A stretch of DNA of 64,000 bases from Mortierella sp. BCC40632. Lineage: Eukaryota; Mortierellomycota; Mortierellomycetes; Mortierellales; Mortierellaceae. The stretch lies in NCBI GenBank assembly GCA_011634665.1, contig WAEK01000001.1:2602001-2666000 (forward strand). The letters are read 5' to 3'. This document shows, piece by piece, positions 23,257 through 35,467 of this stretch; within the stretch, counting starts at the first letter, position 1; each line of letters starts with the position of its first letter. Below the pieces are notes generated by a model. The model saw only the letters and a list, made by a program, of their open reading frames with translations, was not told the DNA's origin and did not search any database. The position numbers were made by a program, and so were the translations under genes.

Positions 23257-25630
23257 TTTCTCTTTTTCATATTCTCTCTTTCTCTCTCTTCGCTTGCTGT
23301 GTTGGGGCAGAGTCATGTTTATAAAGAATAGACACCCATGCTAACATTATTCCTCTGGTTTTTTTTTCTTCTTTCTAATCCTAATAGGGGGTGTGCTTAT
23401 GCCTTTGAAGGAGACGACACAGAAGTCCTGGATATTGTCAAATGGTAATAGTCATCCTCCTCCCTTTATTATTTTGGAAAGAGAGAAAAAAGAGTCGGAG
23501 AAAAGAGTCCTGGCAAATGCGCGTGCAGTTCTATCGACTCTTATTTTTTTTTTTTTTTTGTGTCTGTGCTGCTGCTGCATTTTTTTTTTTTTTTTTTTTT
23601 TTTTTTGCTCCGCCCACTGACTTAGGAAGGGAATATACTCTTTTTTCTTCTTCTTCTTCTTCCTTCTTTTTTCTTTCTCTCCGCCATCCTTCCAATACAA
23701 CCATGACCCATGAATCGCCTCGGAAATGACCGCGACCCAACGACTATCTTTTTCACCAAAACAAACAACAACAAAAAATCGTTTCGATGACGAAAACAAC
23801 AACCAACCAACCAACTGACTGACTGACCAATCAACCCATCAACAAATGAACCTATAAAAAAAAAAAAACAACAACAACAACACACAGGCCCAAGCAGACA
23901 ATCCAGTACCCAAAGACACCCACTATGAACTTTTACAAAAAGGAAATGGGTGAAAACAAGTTGGTGGCCTGGGGTTGGCAATCTCGGATAGAGGCCTCTC
24001 GACCTCAAGCCAACTATCGAGGTCTGATGCAACAATACAAACTTCTCCTGGACGAACATTTGGACCCGACCTTGGATCCCCAAGGTCAAACCGATCTTGA
24101 GATGACCGCCATCCAAGTGATCTCGGATTATTTGGAAAACTTTCATGATTATGTTTCCAAGGAGATCCTTCGAAGTTTTGGAGTCAACTTTTGTCGAGAT
24201 CATTTCCGATATTGTTTGACCGTTCCTGCGATGTGGTCGGATCGAGCCAAGAATGTAATGCGTCAGGCAGCGATTCGAGCCAAATTGATCAAGGAATCGG
24301 ATCATACCGATCGTTTGTTACTTGTCTCGGAACCAGAGGCGGCTGCCGTCTATTGTGAGAACAAGTTTGATCAATTCAAACTTGAATCCGGTGATCGATT
24401 CATGATTTGTGATGCTGGTGGAGGAACAGTGGATTTGATTGTCTTTGAGGTAGATCGAACCAGTGCCGGTCGAACCTTGTCCGAGGTGACCAAAGGTCAT
24501 GGAGCCTCTTGTGGATCCGTGTTCTTGGATCGACGCTTCAGAGCATTGTTGGAGTCCCGATTCCGTCAACATGGGGCCGCTGTCTCGGCAGTGACGATTT
24601 CTCAAATGGTGGATACCTTTGCGAATGAGATCAAGCCTCATTTTGATGAGAATGAAGATCAATACCTGAGATTGACGGCCCGTTGGGGGTTGGATGGAAT
24701 TTCAAACCCGGGAGCCATCGGGATTGAAGAGGACACCATGTTGTTTACGGCACGGGAACTCAAGAAAGAAGTGTTTGACCCAGTGATCTTGGATGTACTT
24801 CAACTGGTCGAAGACCAATTGTCTCAAGCTCAGAATTGTTCGACCTTGTTCTTGGTGGGCGGCTTTGGATCGTCTGAATATTTATCTCACAGGATCCGGA
24901 AGCAGTTGGAACCTCGAGGGATCAAGATCCTGGTCCCGCCAAGACCTGAGCTGGCGATTGTACGAGGAGCGGTACATGTGGGATTGAATCCCAAGGTGGT
25001 GACGGCGCGTATCAGTCGACGATTCTATGGAGTTGAATCCAAGGAACCCTTTGAACGAGGATTGGATCCAGAGTCGACTCGAGTGGAAGAGATGAGTGGA
25101 TCTTGGTGTCAGAAGCGGTTCACTTGTTTTGTGAACAAGGCAGAGAAGGTCAAGGTGGATCAATGTGTGGTACGAGAATTTGCGGCGATCAAATGGTCAG
25201 AACAACCTCAGGATTTCGTCATGCCCTTGTTTTCTTATGATGATGGGACAAGTCCACCGAGGCACACGACCACCGAAGGAGCGAACCAGTTGGCCAAAGT
25301 GTGTATCCCTTGGCCGTTTGCTGTCTCGGACGAGCTTGAAAAAGAGGTAAGATCAGAAGGAAATGGATTGAACCGAGTGGTTTGAGCCTTTTTCTTGAAG
25401 GGGGGGAGGGGGAGAGGGAAAGAGAACCGAATTGCATAGCATACTGATGCCACTTTTATCTTTTTGTTATTGTTGTTGTTGTTGTTGGTTTTTTCACTTT
25501 CTTGTTGGATTATTAGATCAAGGTTGTGGTCAAGATGTATTTTGGCCTCAACGAAATCAAGGCAGTTGCTTCGGTCGATGGAAAGGACTTTACTACCTCG
25601 ATCAAATTTGATGCCCTTGACTCTTATTAG
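23126..25630 (+). CDS. HSPA12-type Hsp70-like ATPase, copy 2
   Basis: Exons 23126-23196, 23388-23444, 23888-25346 and 25517-25630 join in frame to 566 residues. It shares all nucleotide-binding motifs with copy 1: VVAIDFGTTFSGCAYAF, FMICDAGGGTVDLIVFE, LFLVGGFGSSEYL, plus FRYCLTVPAMWSDRAK and SEPEAAAVYC. The C-terminal exon ends in KFDALDSY, compared with QFDAVDTF in copy 1. All three intron positions and phases match copy 1, so the pair arose by tandem gene duplication after the introns were in place. The proteins differ mainly in the segment after the adenosine motif, around ESKEPFERGLDPE. Intron 2 (23445-23887) is longer and carries T runs and CAA repeats. Function as for copy 1: ATP-dependent, probably cytosolic, substrates unknown. 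Confidence 0.92.
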
Positions 25631-25965
25631 GCGTGTTATATATACTCTCTCTCTTCCCCCGTGAATCAAATCCTAGTATTGCATAAGTAAAATCAAGGGT
25701 TCAACTACTTGAGTGTGGCTATGGTGAAAATGGACAGAGCGTGATAACATGATAGAGGGAGGTAAAAGGGACAAGTAGAGAGATGTCGGGAGACTATTGA
25801 GGTCCCCATTCTTTCCATCCTCCTCTGTAAACGCCTTTTGTAATTTCGCCCGCACCAATTTTTTTTAAAAAGAGCTGTTTCGAGGCTAGAATTCTGGGAG
25901 ACAAGAATATGATCTAAAGTGGGAAAGTAGACTAGATGTTCCATCGGCTGCATTAATGAGGGTTT

Positions 25966-26020
<55 letters not shown>

Positions 26021-27639
26021 CCTTTCTCTCTCCCTTTCACTCTCTCAGTCTCTCAGTCTGAGCATTTTTAGACCATGTCATTGACACACTGTCGGACTCA
26101 TCCTCCAAGGGGAAGACTAGCCTACCCCTCTGACTTTTTTTCGTAACCCTCTTCGGTGCCTGTGTGATATTCCCGTCCGCCTCAGTGCTGTGTTGCGTAT
26201 GTCTTTGGACTAAAAGGCGCGTGGACAAGCACGCAACTGGCACAGTCCGCATTTACTCTCCTTCTGTGGTTGCCCTTTTTCTCTCTGTCCCCCTTCCCCC
26301 TTTCCCCTTTCCATAAACACACAACATCATGGGCGAATGGACTTGTGGGCGAACCACTCTTGTAATACGGTCGAGGACGTAAAGATGAGAAGAAGGAGAC
26401 GGGTATGTGTGGATGTGTGTCAATGTGTATGCAAGAGTGAAAGAGATAGAGATAAAAAAAAAAAAAAGAGGGTTGCTTCCTTGAGATGATGGATGTTGGC
26501 TGGTCGGGAGCAAACATCTATTTGGACACATACTTCCCTTCTCCCTTCTCCTTTCTAACATCGCCCCTCCTTTTGGGGCCCAGGAGGGAACTCGGTTTTT
26601 GAATTCCGCACACTTCACGGCACAGCGTGTGTGTGTTTAATGCGCGCGCAAAAAAGAAAAAAGGGAAAAAAAGCCTTCAAGGATCCACCTATTTTGTCCA
26701 AGTCGGGAAGAGAGGGAAGAGAAGGAGAAACGTCAATCGCGCTCTCGGACGGTGGCACGCGGTCGGTTACGAAAGGGGATACGCCTGGAGAGAGCTGTGG
26801 TCAGATCAGTCTCTTTTGTTTTTTTTTTCCAGCCAGAGCGGGCCTTTGCAGACATGCACCTCTTTCTCGGAGGGAGGAGAGGCTCACCACTTTTCTTTTA
26901 TGGACAGGGTCGCTGTGACCATCGATCGTAGATGGATCATCCAATGAGATACAATAACGCTGCAACGTGAGGGAAACGCGCTTTGTTGCTAGGGACATGC
27001 ACTTTGAGAGAGTCGAGGAAGGGACAGAGAAAGAGAGAGAGAAGGATCAAGCAACAAAAGAGAGAGAAAAGACCCATCCCCAAGTTTACTCTGTCCTGTG
27101 TGTGCGTGTGTGTGTATGTGTGTGTGTTGTGTGCAAAGTAAAAAGGGCGTACACCAAAAGGGAAAGAACTCTTCTTCTCGGGTCCAACCGAAGCGGGATC
27201 GAGAAGGACCAGAAACAAAAACAACAAAAGGATATCGGGAGAGGCAAAAGAAAACGAGGGTGCACACTTGGACAGACTCCACCTTTGACCAGAGTTCCTG
27301 GATGTGGAATGGGCCCTTTTTATTTCTTCTTCTTCTTGTTGTTGATAAAGTTACTGGGAAACAAAGTGTCCATCAAGTAGCCGGATCACAAGAAGGTTGA
27401 AAAAAAAATGTATGAAAATAGCGTGGGCAGCATGGCCACAAGCAAGATGCGGACTAAAAACGAGATGGCAGGAGCATGGAGGGGGGTACAGAGTGGGAGA
27501 AGAGTGTTCCTTTGGAAGAGCGCGGAAGAGTGAGAGTAGAGAGCATAAAGGTGGAGTGGGCATAACTATGGCGACAACTCTACTCTCTAATCCAAGCCAA
27601 TCGACGCTCAAGGGGGCCACGAGGAGAAGGCCGAGACTG

Positions 27640-27642
<3 letters not shown>

Positions 27643-27703
<61 letters not shown>
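27643..27703. repeat. (GA)n microsatellite
   Basis: A pure GA run of about 60 bases in the region upstream of the bHLH gene. It produces artefactual Arg/Glu and Ser/Leu frames. Confidence 0.9.
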
Positions 27704-27705
<2 letters not shown>

Positions 27706-28825
27706 AGGTGGGAGGGACGGGGCCATCATCATTGAGCTCTGAGTGAGAACAAGAATGAGGCTGGGGGGGCGACGCACGGGTCGGCGGCCCTGTCTCTCGG
27801 TCTTTTCTCTTTTGCCTTCTCACTCTCACTCTCTCTTTCTCTCTTCTTTCTTTTTCTTTTCTCTTTTTTCCTTTTCTTCTTTCTTTCTCTCAGTTCCCGA
27901 CCTCGCCTCACCTTTTTTTTTTTTTTTTTTTTCTCTCTTCTTTCTTTGTCGACCTCTTTTATTGCACGGATCTGTTCCGTTCGATCCTTGCGGGTACTGG
28001 TTTGTTGGCCTTGTTCGATCCCTCTCTTCTTCTTCCAACCCTTCTTTAGCTTTTGCTTCTGCTTCTTCTTCTCGATGCATAGCATGGCTAAAGAGGAAAA
28101 GACTTGCCAACTGACCGATTGACATTCTACTTTGACTCTTCTTTGTTCTCTTACCCTTTCGTTCACCCACTCTCTCGTCACCAACCCGGATCTTTTTCGT
28201 CTCTTTGCGCGTCCTCTCCTGCTCTCGCGTGGCCCTTCCATCCTATCTTCTCTACCGCTCTCGACGCTCTCACTGCCACTCTAATCCTCTCTCTCTCTCT
28301 ATCTCACCCACAAATCCCTATTACGCTTTTACCAGCTGTCAACCGTCCGTAGAGTATTCGCATGTACTATCCACATCACCGCCAGACCAACATCGACCTT
28401 CCTCGTTCACCACGACGACGACTCCGGTTCTCCACTAGGGTTTAAACACAGAGAGACCGGCGCCTTCCCCCATCGACCCTTACTCCACCACCACCCTCTC
28501 TCTCCACTCCAGCTTTTCTTTCCTTTTGCAACAATAGACTCTTTCCTAGAACCGACTCTTGAACCGCAGTGTTTGAGGTGAAAGCATTCTTCCTCCTCTC
28601 CCCCTCCTCCGACTCAAGGTACGTCTTGCTCGAATCCCTATTCTAGAGGCAATGGCATTCCGTCAGACGGAGAACTTCATCCTCCTCATTGCATGCGCGG
28701 GCCAATGTCAACCAAGAGAACTGCAGTATTCGAAAGACAGAAAGTTGTCGGCCCCTGCATTACCCTATCTCTCTCTCTCCTCTCTCTTTCTCTCTTTTTC
28801 TCTTTCACTTTCACTTTCTTCCACC

Positions 28826-28828
<3 letters not shown>

Positions 28829-28862
<34 letters not shown>
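28829..28862. repeat. Poly(A) run
   Basis: A run of 34 A in probable 5' flanking or leader sequence of the bHLH gene. Confidence 0.85.
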
Positions 28863-28866
<4 letters not shown>

Positions 28867-29093
28867 GCAGGTAGTCGGCGCGCGACCAGGCAGTACCCTG
28901 ATCAGTATGGTCACCGCTCTTATTTTCCGAAGGAATGAACAGACTTTACCAACACCTTTTGGTCATGAGGCAGTGAAATGGCGAAACGATCCTTTTTTTT
29001 CCTCTTCTCTCTCTTACACATACTCTTCTTTCCAACCTAGTCTCCTTCCCTTCTTCTTTCGCTACTCTACTCTTCCCCTTTCCCTGTTCCCTT

Positions 29094-29128
<35 letters not shown>

Positions 29129-29564
29129 GTGTGAGCGTGTGTGGGTGTGTGTGGATGTATGTGTCTGTGTCTCTTTCTGTGTGCGTGTATTGTATTTGGG
29201 TCGTATTATTTTGGTGCAACTTCAGAACGCTGCTTCGCTCCTCTTTTTCACCTCTTTTTCCTCTTTCCTCTCTTCTCTTGGGTCGGTCTGTACACGCGCC
29301 CCCTGGGTCCTGGGTACTCAAAAAACTCACCTAACCATGTGTTCTATCTATCCATTTATCTCTCTGCATTTGCCTCTTTTCTCTCCACCTAGTCTCTAGT
29401 CTCTCTCGGAACCCATCTTGGTGATACCTGTACTTTCCTCTCTCTCTCTCTTTCCTTCATTCGCTTACTCGCATACACATACCCCACTCCCCCTTTCACT
29501 CGCCCTTTAACACATACCTTTTTTTCCCCTACGTTCATTTTCTTTTCATTTGGTCCCCCGACAG

Positions 29565-30546
29565 AAAAAAGAAAAAAAAGAAGAGACAGCCCAAAGAGTT
29601 GCAAAAAAGATAGAAGAATGGCCTATAGCTTTTGACAACTCGTTTGGCTTGGATCAGTCAGGTCTGGAGCTCTCTCTCAACGAGTTGGGCTTTGATTCCG
29701 CCCAGGCTTCCCAGGTCCAACAACACCTTCAGCAACAACAACGGTTGCAAGAACAGACCCAATTCCGGTTTCAACAGCAACAGCAACAACAGCAACAGCA
29801 ACAACAGCAACATGACCTACAAACCATGTTGTTGGAACAAAATGATCATGCCTCTCAGGGCCTCTCTGCCGTCAATGGAACACCGACGCGACACTCGGGG
29901 TTGACAAATCATCAGCCAACGGAACATACGCGCTCTGGTTACGACTTTTCCAATGGCTTGATGGTCAATCAACCCATCCTCCCCGCATCTGCATCTACCA
30001 CACCTATCTTCCAGACTCATCCAGATAAGGTGAATGGAGGAGCAGGAGGAGGAAACACAGAGTTGAGCATGAACATGTCCGCAGCGAGCGGTGCAGGTAG
30101 TGGCATTAATGGTGATGGCAATGGTAATAGCAATGGAGGGGAGGGGAGGGGAGGCTCTATGCTTCAAGCATCGACTCTTCAACAACAGAGACAGCAGCAA
30201 CTCCTCCTGCAGCAACAGAATCAGCAGCATCAACAACATCAATTGATGCAACAGCATCCACCATTCCAGCCTCTCCCCCAATCGGCCTTTCAGGCTCAGG
30301 CACACGCCGCGCAAGGACAGGTCCACAAGGAAGGGGGTAGTAGTAGCAGTAATAGTAATGGTGCGAGGCAACATTTGCTCACACCGGCTGGGAGTGACTT
30401 TTATGCGGGCGAGTTTACACAGTACATGTCTCCCTTGGGGATCCAACCAGCAGAAACCTCCATGGCCGCAGACGCGTCTTTGGTCGGAACGGATCAGTAC
30501 GATCAAAACAAGGTAAGGATCGATGATTTCACGATAGGGAATTTAA

Positions 30547-30600
<54 letters not shown>

Positions 30601-33600
30601 AGGAGGGGAGAGGAGGGATTGCAAAAGCACTGGTGGGACGCGTCTCAACAACTAGACGTTCGAGAGAGCTCTCGACGAGTATCTGGAGATGAAGTGCATG
30701 TCCACAGACTCTCTTACTCACCGTTCCCCTTTGTACCCACAAATTTGTACCTATCTCTTAATCTAACTTCTCACTCTCTTTCTCTCGTTTCCCTCCATCC
30801 CGTGATGGACACCAATGAACGACTACCGTTCCCGTTTGATTGTCTGCTGGGAAATACATTTGTTCGAAAATACAAAATATATATATTAGACCCCTCTTCT
30901 CTCGCCCGAGATGACTCCCGCTAATCCTTACTCAAGTTTGCCTCATTCCATGACCTCTGGAGCCGACATGTTCTCGCCCTTGACCTCACCTGCCTTGCCG
31001 CCTCAACGGACTTCGCCTCTGGACTTTATATCTTATACAAGTCAGGGCTTTAGTGCTCTACCCATGCCGTACCATCAGGCACATCAGCTTCAACAGCAGC
31101 AGCAACAGCAGCAACATCTTCAACAAAAACTCCAGGCACAATTACAAGCAGACCAGACAGAGCTTCAGCAACAACAGCAATTGCACTCAATGCAACAGCA
31201 GCAGCAACAGCAGCAACAGCAGCATCATCAGGGACTAGGAACCAAGCATGCACTTATCAATGCTCAACGGCCTGTAGGCAAGCGTCGGACAACCGTGGAA
31301 AAGGTGTTGACCATAAGTCCCGCAGGGCAGGTTACAACCTCAGCTACAACGACCCCGGCAACGACCCGAACATCAGGAGGTCCTGTCCGATCAGGGGTCA
31401 AGAGTCCTCATGCACTAAGACCCCTCACCAGTCAACCCCTTTCGCCCTCGAACCTAAGAAAGCAGCAACAGCAACAGCAACAGACACCAGTGATTGGTAG
31501 CAACTCGAATTTGAACAACCCTAGCAATCGACTCCAACAGGGAATGGTTCCACTAGGATCGACACTCACCCCGGTCGTGTCTTCATCCATGGTCGCAAGT
31601 CATGCCAATTCGACACCTTTGCTTATCTCGACCTCTCCAGCAGGGGGTGGTGCAGGCAATCCATCTCCGTCTCCGGGTCTAATTTCGAATCTGAGCAACT
31701 TGTCCATGATGTCGACTTCGCCCATGGGTTTACCTGGAGGAGGAGTCTCGGGTGCCCCACAGAGTCCTGCATTGTTTTCTCTTCCTGATTCTTCTTTGAC
31801 CCCTCGAACTCATATGATCCTACCTTCACAGCAACGACAACAGGCATCATCCACCACCACGACCAATAATCAGAATGTAATTCAGAGAAGACTTCGAATC
31901 TCTCATCCAACCCAGCCAGCACTGCAGCTGTCTCCCTTTCCACAGCAGCAACAACAGCAGCAGCAACAGCAACCGATGCGATCACAGCAGCCACAGTCGA
32001 TTCAACCCTTGGAGATACCCATTTCTACTACATCTGCCACGACGCCTCCTTCTTCCATGTCAACGACCACGACGGCGATCACGACGACTACTCATGGAAT
32101 GGCGACCATGGTTGCTGTCGTACCTCAACCCTTCCTTGTCCCTGCTAATCTCGTCTACAGTTCTCAAATGGATCCTGATCCAAAGGCCATTGGTTCTCAT
32201 CCCATGTCCATGTCCATGTCCGGTGCCCCAGCCCCAGCTCTCCTTGCTCCCGTGACTCCAGCATCATTGATGAACATGACAGGATGTATCTCGGAATCGA
32301 CCTCGGTCCCGACTTCCAAGGTTGGTTCTTCTATGACCTTGAATACAACGAATGTGGTGACGACAGCTTTGCCCACGACCAACACGACTCCATCCAACAA
32401 GTCCAAGTCACGGTCGACAGGATCACCCGGAAGTGAAAAGGCAATTGCTCCAGCCCCGACCAATCCAATGACTCCTCTTGTTTCTCAAACAACCAGTCCA
32501 ACCTCGAGTCGACTTGGGAATAGTAAATCTTCACCGACTCGATCGACCGGTCGAAGGATGAGTGCAAAACGACGTTCGAGTAGTAGTGCTTCTTCTTTGA
32601 CGTTGACTCCTCGACCTATTTCCGTGACTCCGTTATCGATGCCGATGCCTCCACCTCCGCCACCTCCGGGAGGATTCCCGGCTTTGATTTCTCCGGCCCT
32701 GAAACCGACGTTGATTCAACCGGCGCCTGGGACAGGAGGAGGGGGAGGAGGAGGGGGAGGAGCTGGAGGAGGTATGGCAGCGATTGCTCATCGGGCAGGT
32801 CTTGGATCAGCCAGTCAAATCTTGGTTTCTCCACGAATGCATCCTTTACTTGTTTCTCCTGGTTTGAAGCCCTGGTTGCCAGGAGGTAAGCTCTCTCTTT
32901 CTTTCTTTCTTTTTATTTTGTTATTGGTGTTGTTTTGTTACTTTGTGTAGTGAGAAATAGGGTTGCGGATCAAACTCAACCCATGTCAGCGTTCTTTATA
33001 TTTACACCTTTTTGGGAAATATAGTGTCCACCTCGGAAGTGATGGCTCGATTGGCATCCAAGTCTAATTACCAAAACATACTCGATGGCGATCACACGTA
33101 AGGATATTTTTTTTTTTTCATGACTCTTCTCTTTCTCTTTGGTTTCTCTCATTCCCTATCTTTCATATGTCTAGACCATCTCATGCTGCTCCTTTTTTTC
33201 TTCTTCTTTTCCCCCTTCCTTACACATGATAGTGCCCTGGGATTATCCTATAATACAGATTTGCATTCAGGAATTGAACTCCGTCGTACTTCTCACAAAG
33301 CTGCTGAACAAAAACGTCGAGATTCACTCAAACACTGTTTTGAAGATCTTCGACAGATGATTCCCAACATCGTGGACAAGGCCCCTTCCAAGGTTTATCT
33401 TCTCAAGAAATCATTTGATTATATCTGTCAACTCAAGGCAGAATTGGCTCAAACTCAATTGGAATTGGCTCAGGTTCAAGTCCAGGATTCCCATCGAGTT
33501 CAACAGCTGGATCAATGGTTTCAAGGATTGGAACAGGACCGACTTGCCTTGCTCTCAGAGACTACATCGGAAGAAAAGACGTTGGGTCCCGACACTTGGT

Positions 33601-34358
33601 CCCAATTCTTGTCAGATCGAGTGATCCATCAACGACCTGATCAACAAGAGGACTGGAATATGACGGAGGAAGCCCTTCAAAAGGCGGTTCAAAAAGAAAT
33701 TCAAATGGCTCGGATCGCTCGAGAGATTGCCGAGATGAGTGCGGCGGCAGTCGAGATGGCTCGGGTCGGGAATCAACCAGGGAACAAGGACAAGGAAAAG
33801 ACTAAAAACGGTAACAAATCCGGTGCCTCAGGGAACAAAGGAGGAGGATCCGGATCTGGGAAAGCCTCTGCTGGAGGCGATAGTGGTGGAAGGAGTCAAG
33901 GAGGGGTGGAGGAAACGATTGCTGAAGAAAGTCAGGATGAGAATGAAGACGAGGATGAAGACGAGGATGAAGAGAACAAGGTTTCGAGTCGCAAGAAAAC
34001 TAATTACTCTCGAGGTACCACGGACACAACAAGAGCCTCTGGAACAAGAGGGGCTCCTATGACCCAGAGCGGGCAGGATGCGGATCCGAACAGAGGAACA
34101 GGACTTGGTTCAACACCTTTGATGGCGGGCAAAAAGAAAAGACCACAGGGTCATCATCGGACGCGATCAAGATCGATGAAGAGTGTTAGTAGTCAAGGAG
34201 AAGGCGAAGAGATGGTTCTGGATGGCGATGCAGATGAAGAGATGGAAGATGCTGAGGAGGATGAAGGCGAATATGAAGACGAGGAAGAGGAAGAAGATCA
34301 AGAGGAAGAAGAAGAGGACGACTATGAGGATGAGGAGATGGCTCCTACGACTACCTGA
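29565..34358 (+). CDS. Fungal bHLH transcription factor with polyglutamine tracts (5' end unresolved)
   Basis: Exons 29565-30512, 30911-32885, 33025-33097 and 33233-34358 join in frame. The first ends cleanly at a GTAAGG donor but has no ATG at its start, so at least one upstream exon is missing; alternatively translation begins at the ATG at 30911. Poly-Gln tracts lie at about 29775-29815, 31093-31225 and 31940-31975. A FSPLTSPAL segment (30972-30998) and LASKSNYQNIL just before the DNA-binding domain are, as I recall, shared with other fungal bHLH regulators. The bHLH lies at about 33275-33430: basic RRTSHKAAEQKRRDSLK (His, Glu and Arg contacts of E-box binders), loop, then helix 2 VYLLKKSFDYICQLK. 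A zipper-like coil follows to 33545. The C-terminus is Gly/Ser-rich, then strongly acidic. It should bind CACGTG-type E-boxes as a dimer in the nucleus. Target pathway unknown. Confidence 0.85.
30550..30597. repeat. Poly(A) run in an intron
   Basis: About 48 A lie within the 398-base intron (30513-30910) of the bHLH gene. If the ATG at 30911 is an alternative start, this run would instead be in a leader. Confidence 0.85.
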
Positions 34359-35211
34359 GCCTGAGAGAGAAGACTCTTTTTCTCTTGCGCATGTTCAATA
34401 CCGTCCCTCACCACGACTACCACCACCACCCCCACGCGACGTCGGTTGCAAGACCAAGAAAATAGAGATGCACACACACGCACACACACACCTTTGACGC
34501 GACCCATTACCCTTCCTTCGACAAGCAGGAAAAACTTTTTCGCCCACCCACTACTTACACATGGCCAATGCATTCCCGATATTTATGCGACACCTTTAGG
34601 AACACCACACATGCACATGCACACACACACACACACACACACACACCTACGCCTGGAGCCTCCCTAATTGTTTTGATCCCTTTGTATGCTAATGATATCC
34701 CCACCCTACACCTACTACAGTTTTCTTTTTCTTTTTTTCTTTATATATCTACTACTTTTTGCCAATTTTTTTTTTTACACCTGAATCTTATACTTTTTCT
34801 CTTCCCTCCTCCTCCTCCTCCCCTCCATCCATCGCCCTTATCCCCCACCGCATCATCATTACCATCTCCTTCCTCTCACATAGAATCCGAAAAGAAGAAG
34901 AAAAAAAAAATTCATTACGATTATTACAACTATTAATGACAGATCCATCTTTTTCATTTTTTTTTTCATAGAAAAAACCAGAGGTGTTGGATTTATATAT
35001 ATTTTTTTTTTTTTTTTTTTTTTTTTTCTTTCTGAACTCTCTCTCTCTCTCTCTCTCTCTTCTATCACCACCACCACCACCACCACCCCCTCTCTGTGGG
35101 AAAAAAAATGAGACTCTATTTGAAAAAGAAAAAAAAAAAAAAAAAAGATGGCAGAAAGAAAGAAAGAGTTTGAGAGGGAGAGAACACACGCACAAGTGTG
35201 TGTGTTTGTAA

Positions 35212-35253
<42 letters not shown>

Positions 35254-35467
35254 GAACAAAGTAGTGTAACAAGAGCGAGACAGTTGTAAGAGGTTGGATA
35301 TGGGACAAAACAAAACGAGCGAACGAAACGGAACAAACAAACAGACAACAACAACAACAACAAAACAAAAGAAAAAGAAAGAAAGGAAAAGGATCTGCTA
35401 TACAAGAAATGCTTTGGCCTTTGAGTGTGGAGCCAGTCGAATAAAAAAAAACTTTTTCTTTTTTTTT
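34359..35467. other. Convergent intergenic region between bHLH and phosphodiesterase genes
   Basis: Both flanking genes end here, so it holds two 3' UTRs. It contains (CA)n at 34620-34645, T runs at 35009-35027 and elsewhere, an ACC/CAC-rich stretch at 35066-35086, an A run near 35131-35147 and (GA)n at about 35218-35248. No gene is supported. Confidence 0.5.

Larger units (their letters stand above)
25631..29564. other. Long non-coding region; probable promoter and 5' UTR of the bHLH gene
   Basis: No protein gene could be supported over about 3.9 kb. It holds CT tracts (25976-26025), GT/CA stretches (27100-27128, 29095-29119), a (GA)n array (27643-27703) and an A run (28829-28862). A good donor, CAAG|GTACGT, at 28618/28619 in stop-containing sequence suggests a 5' UTR intron of the downstream bHLH gene. 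Candidate starts at 28362, 28652 and 28906 could not be joined in frame to 29565 with convincing splice sites. Confidence 0.4.
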
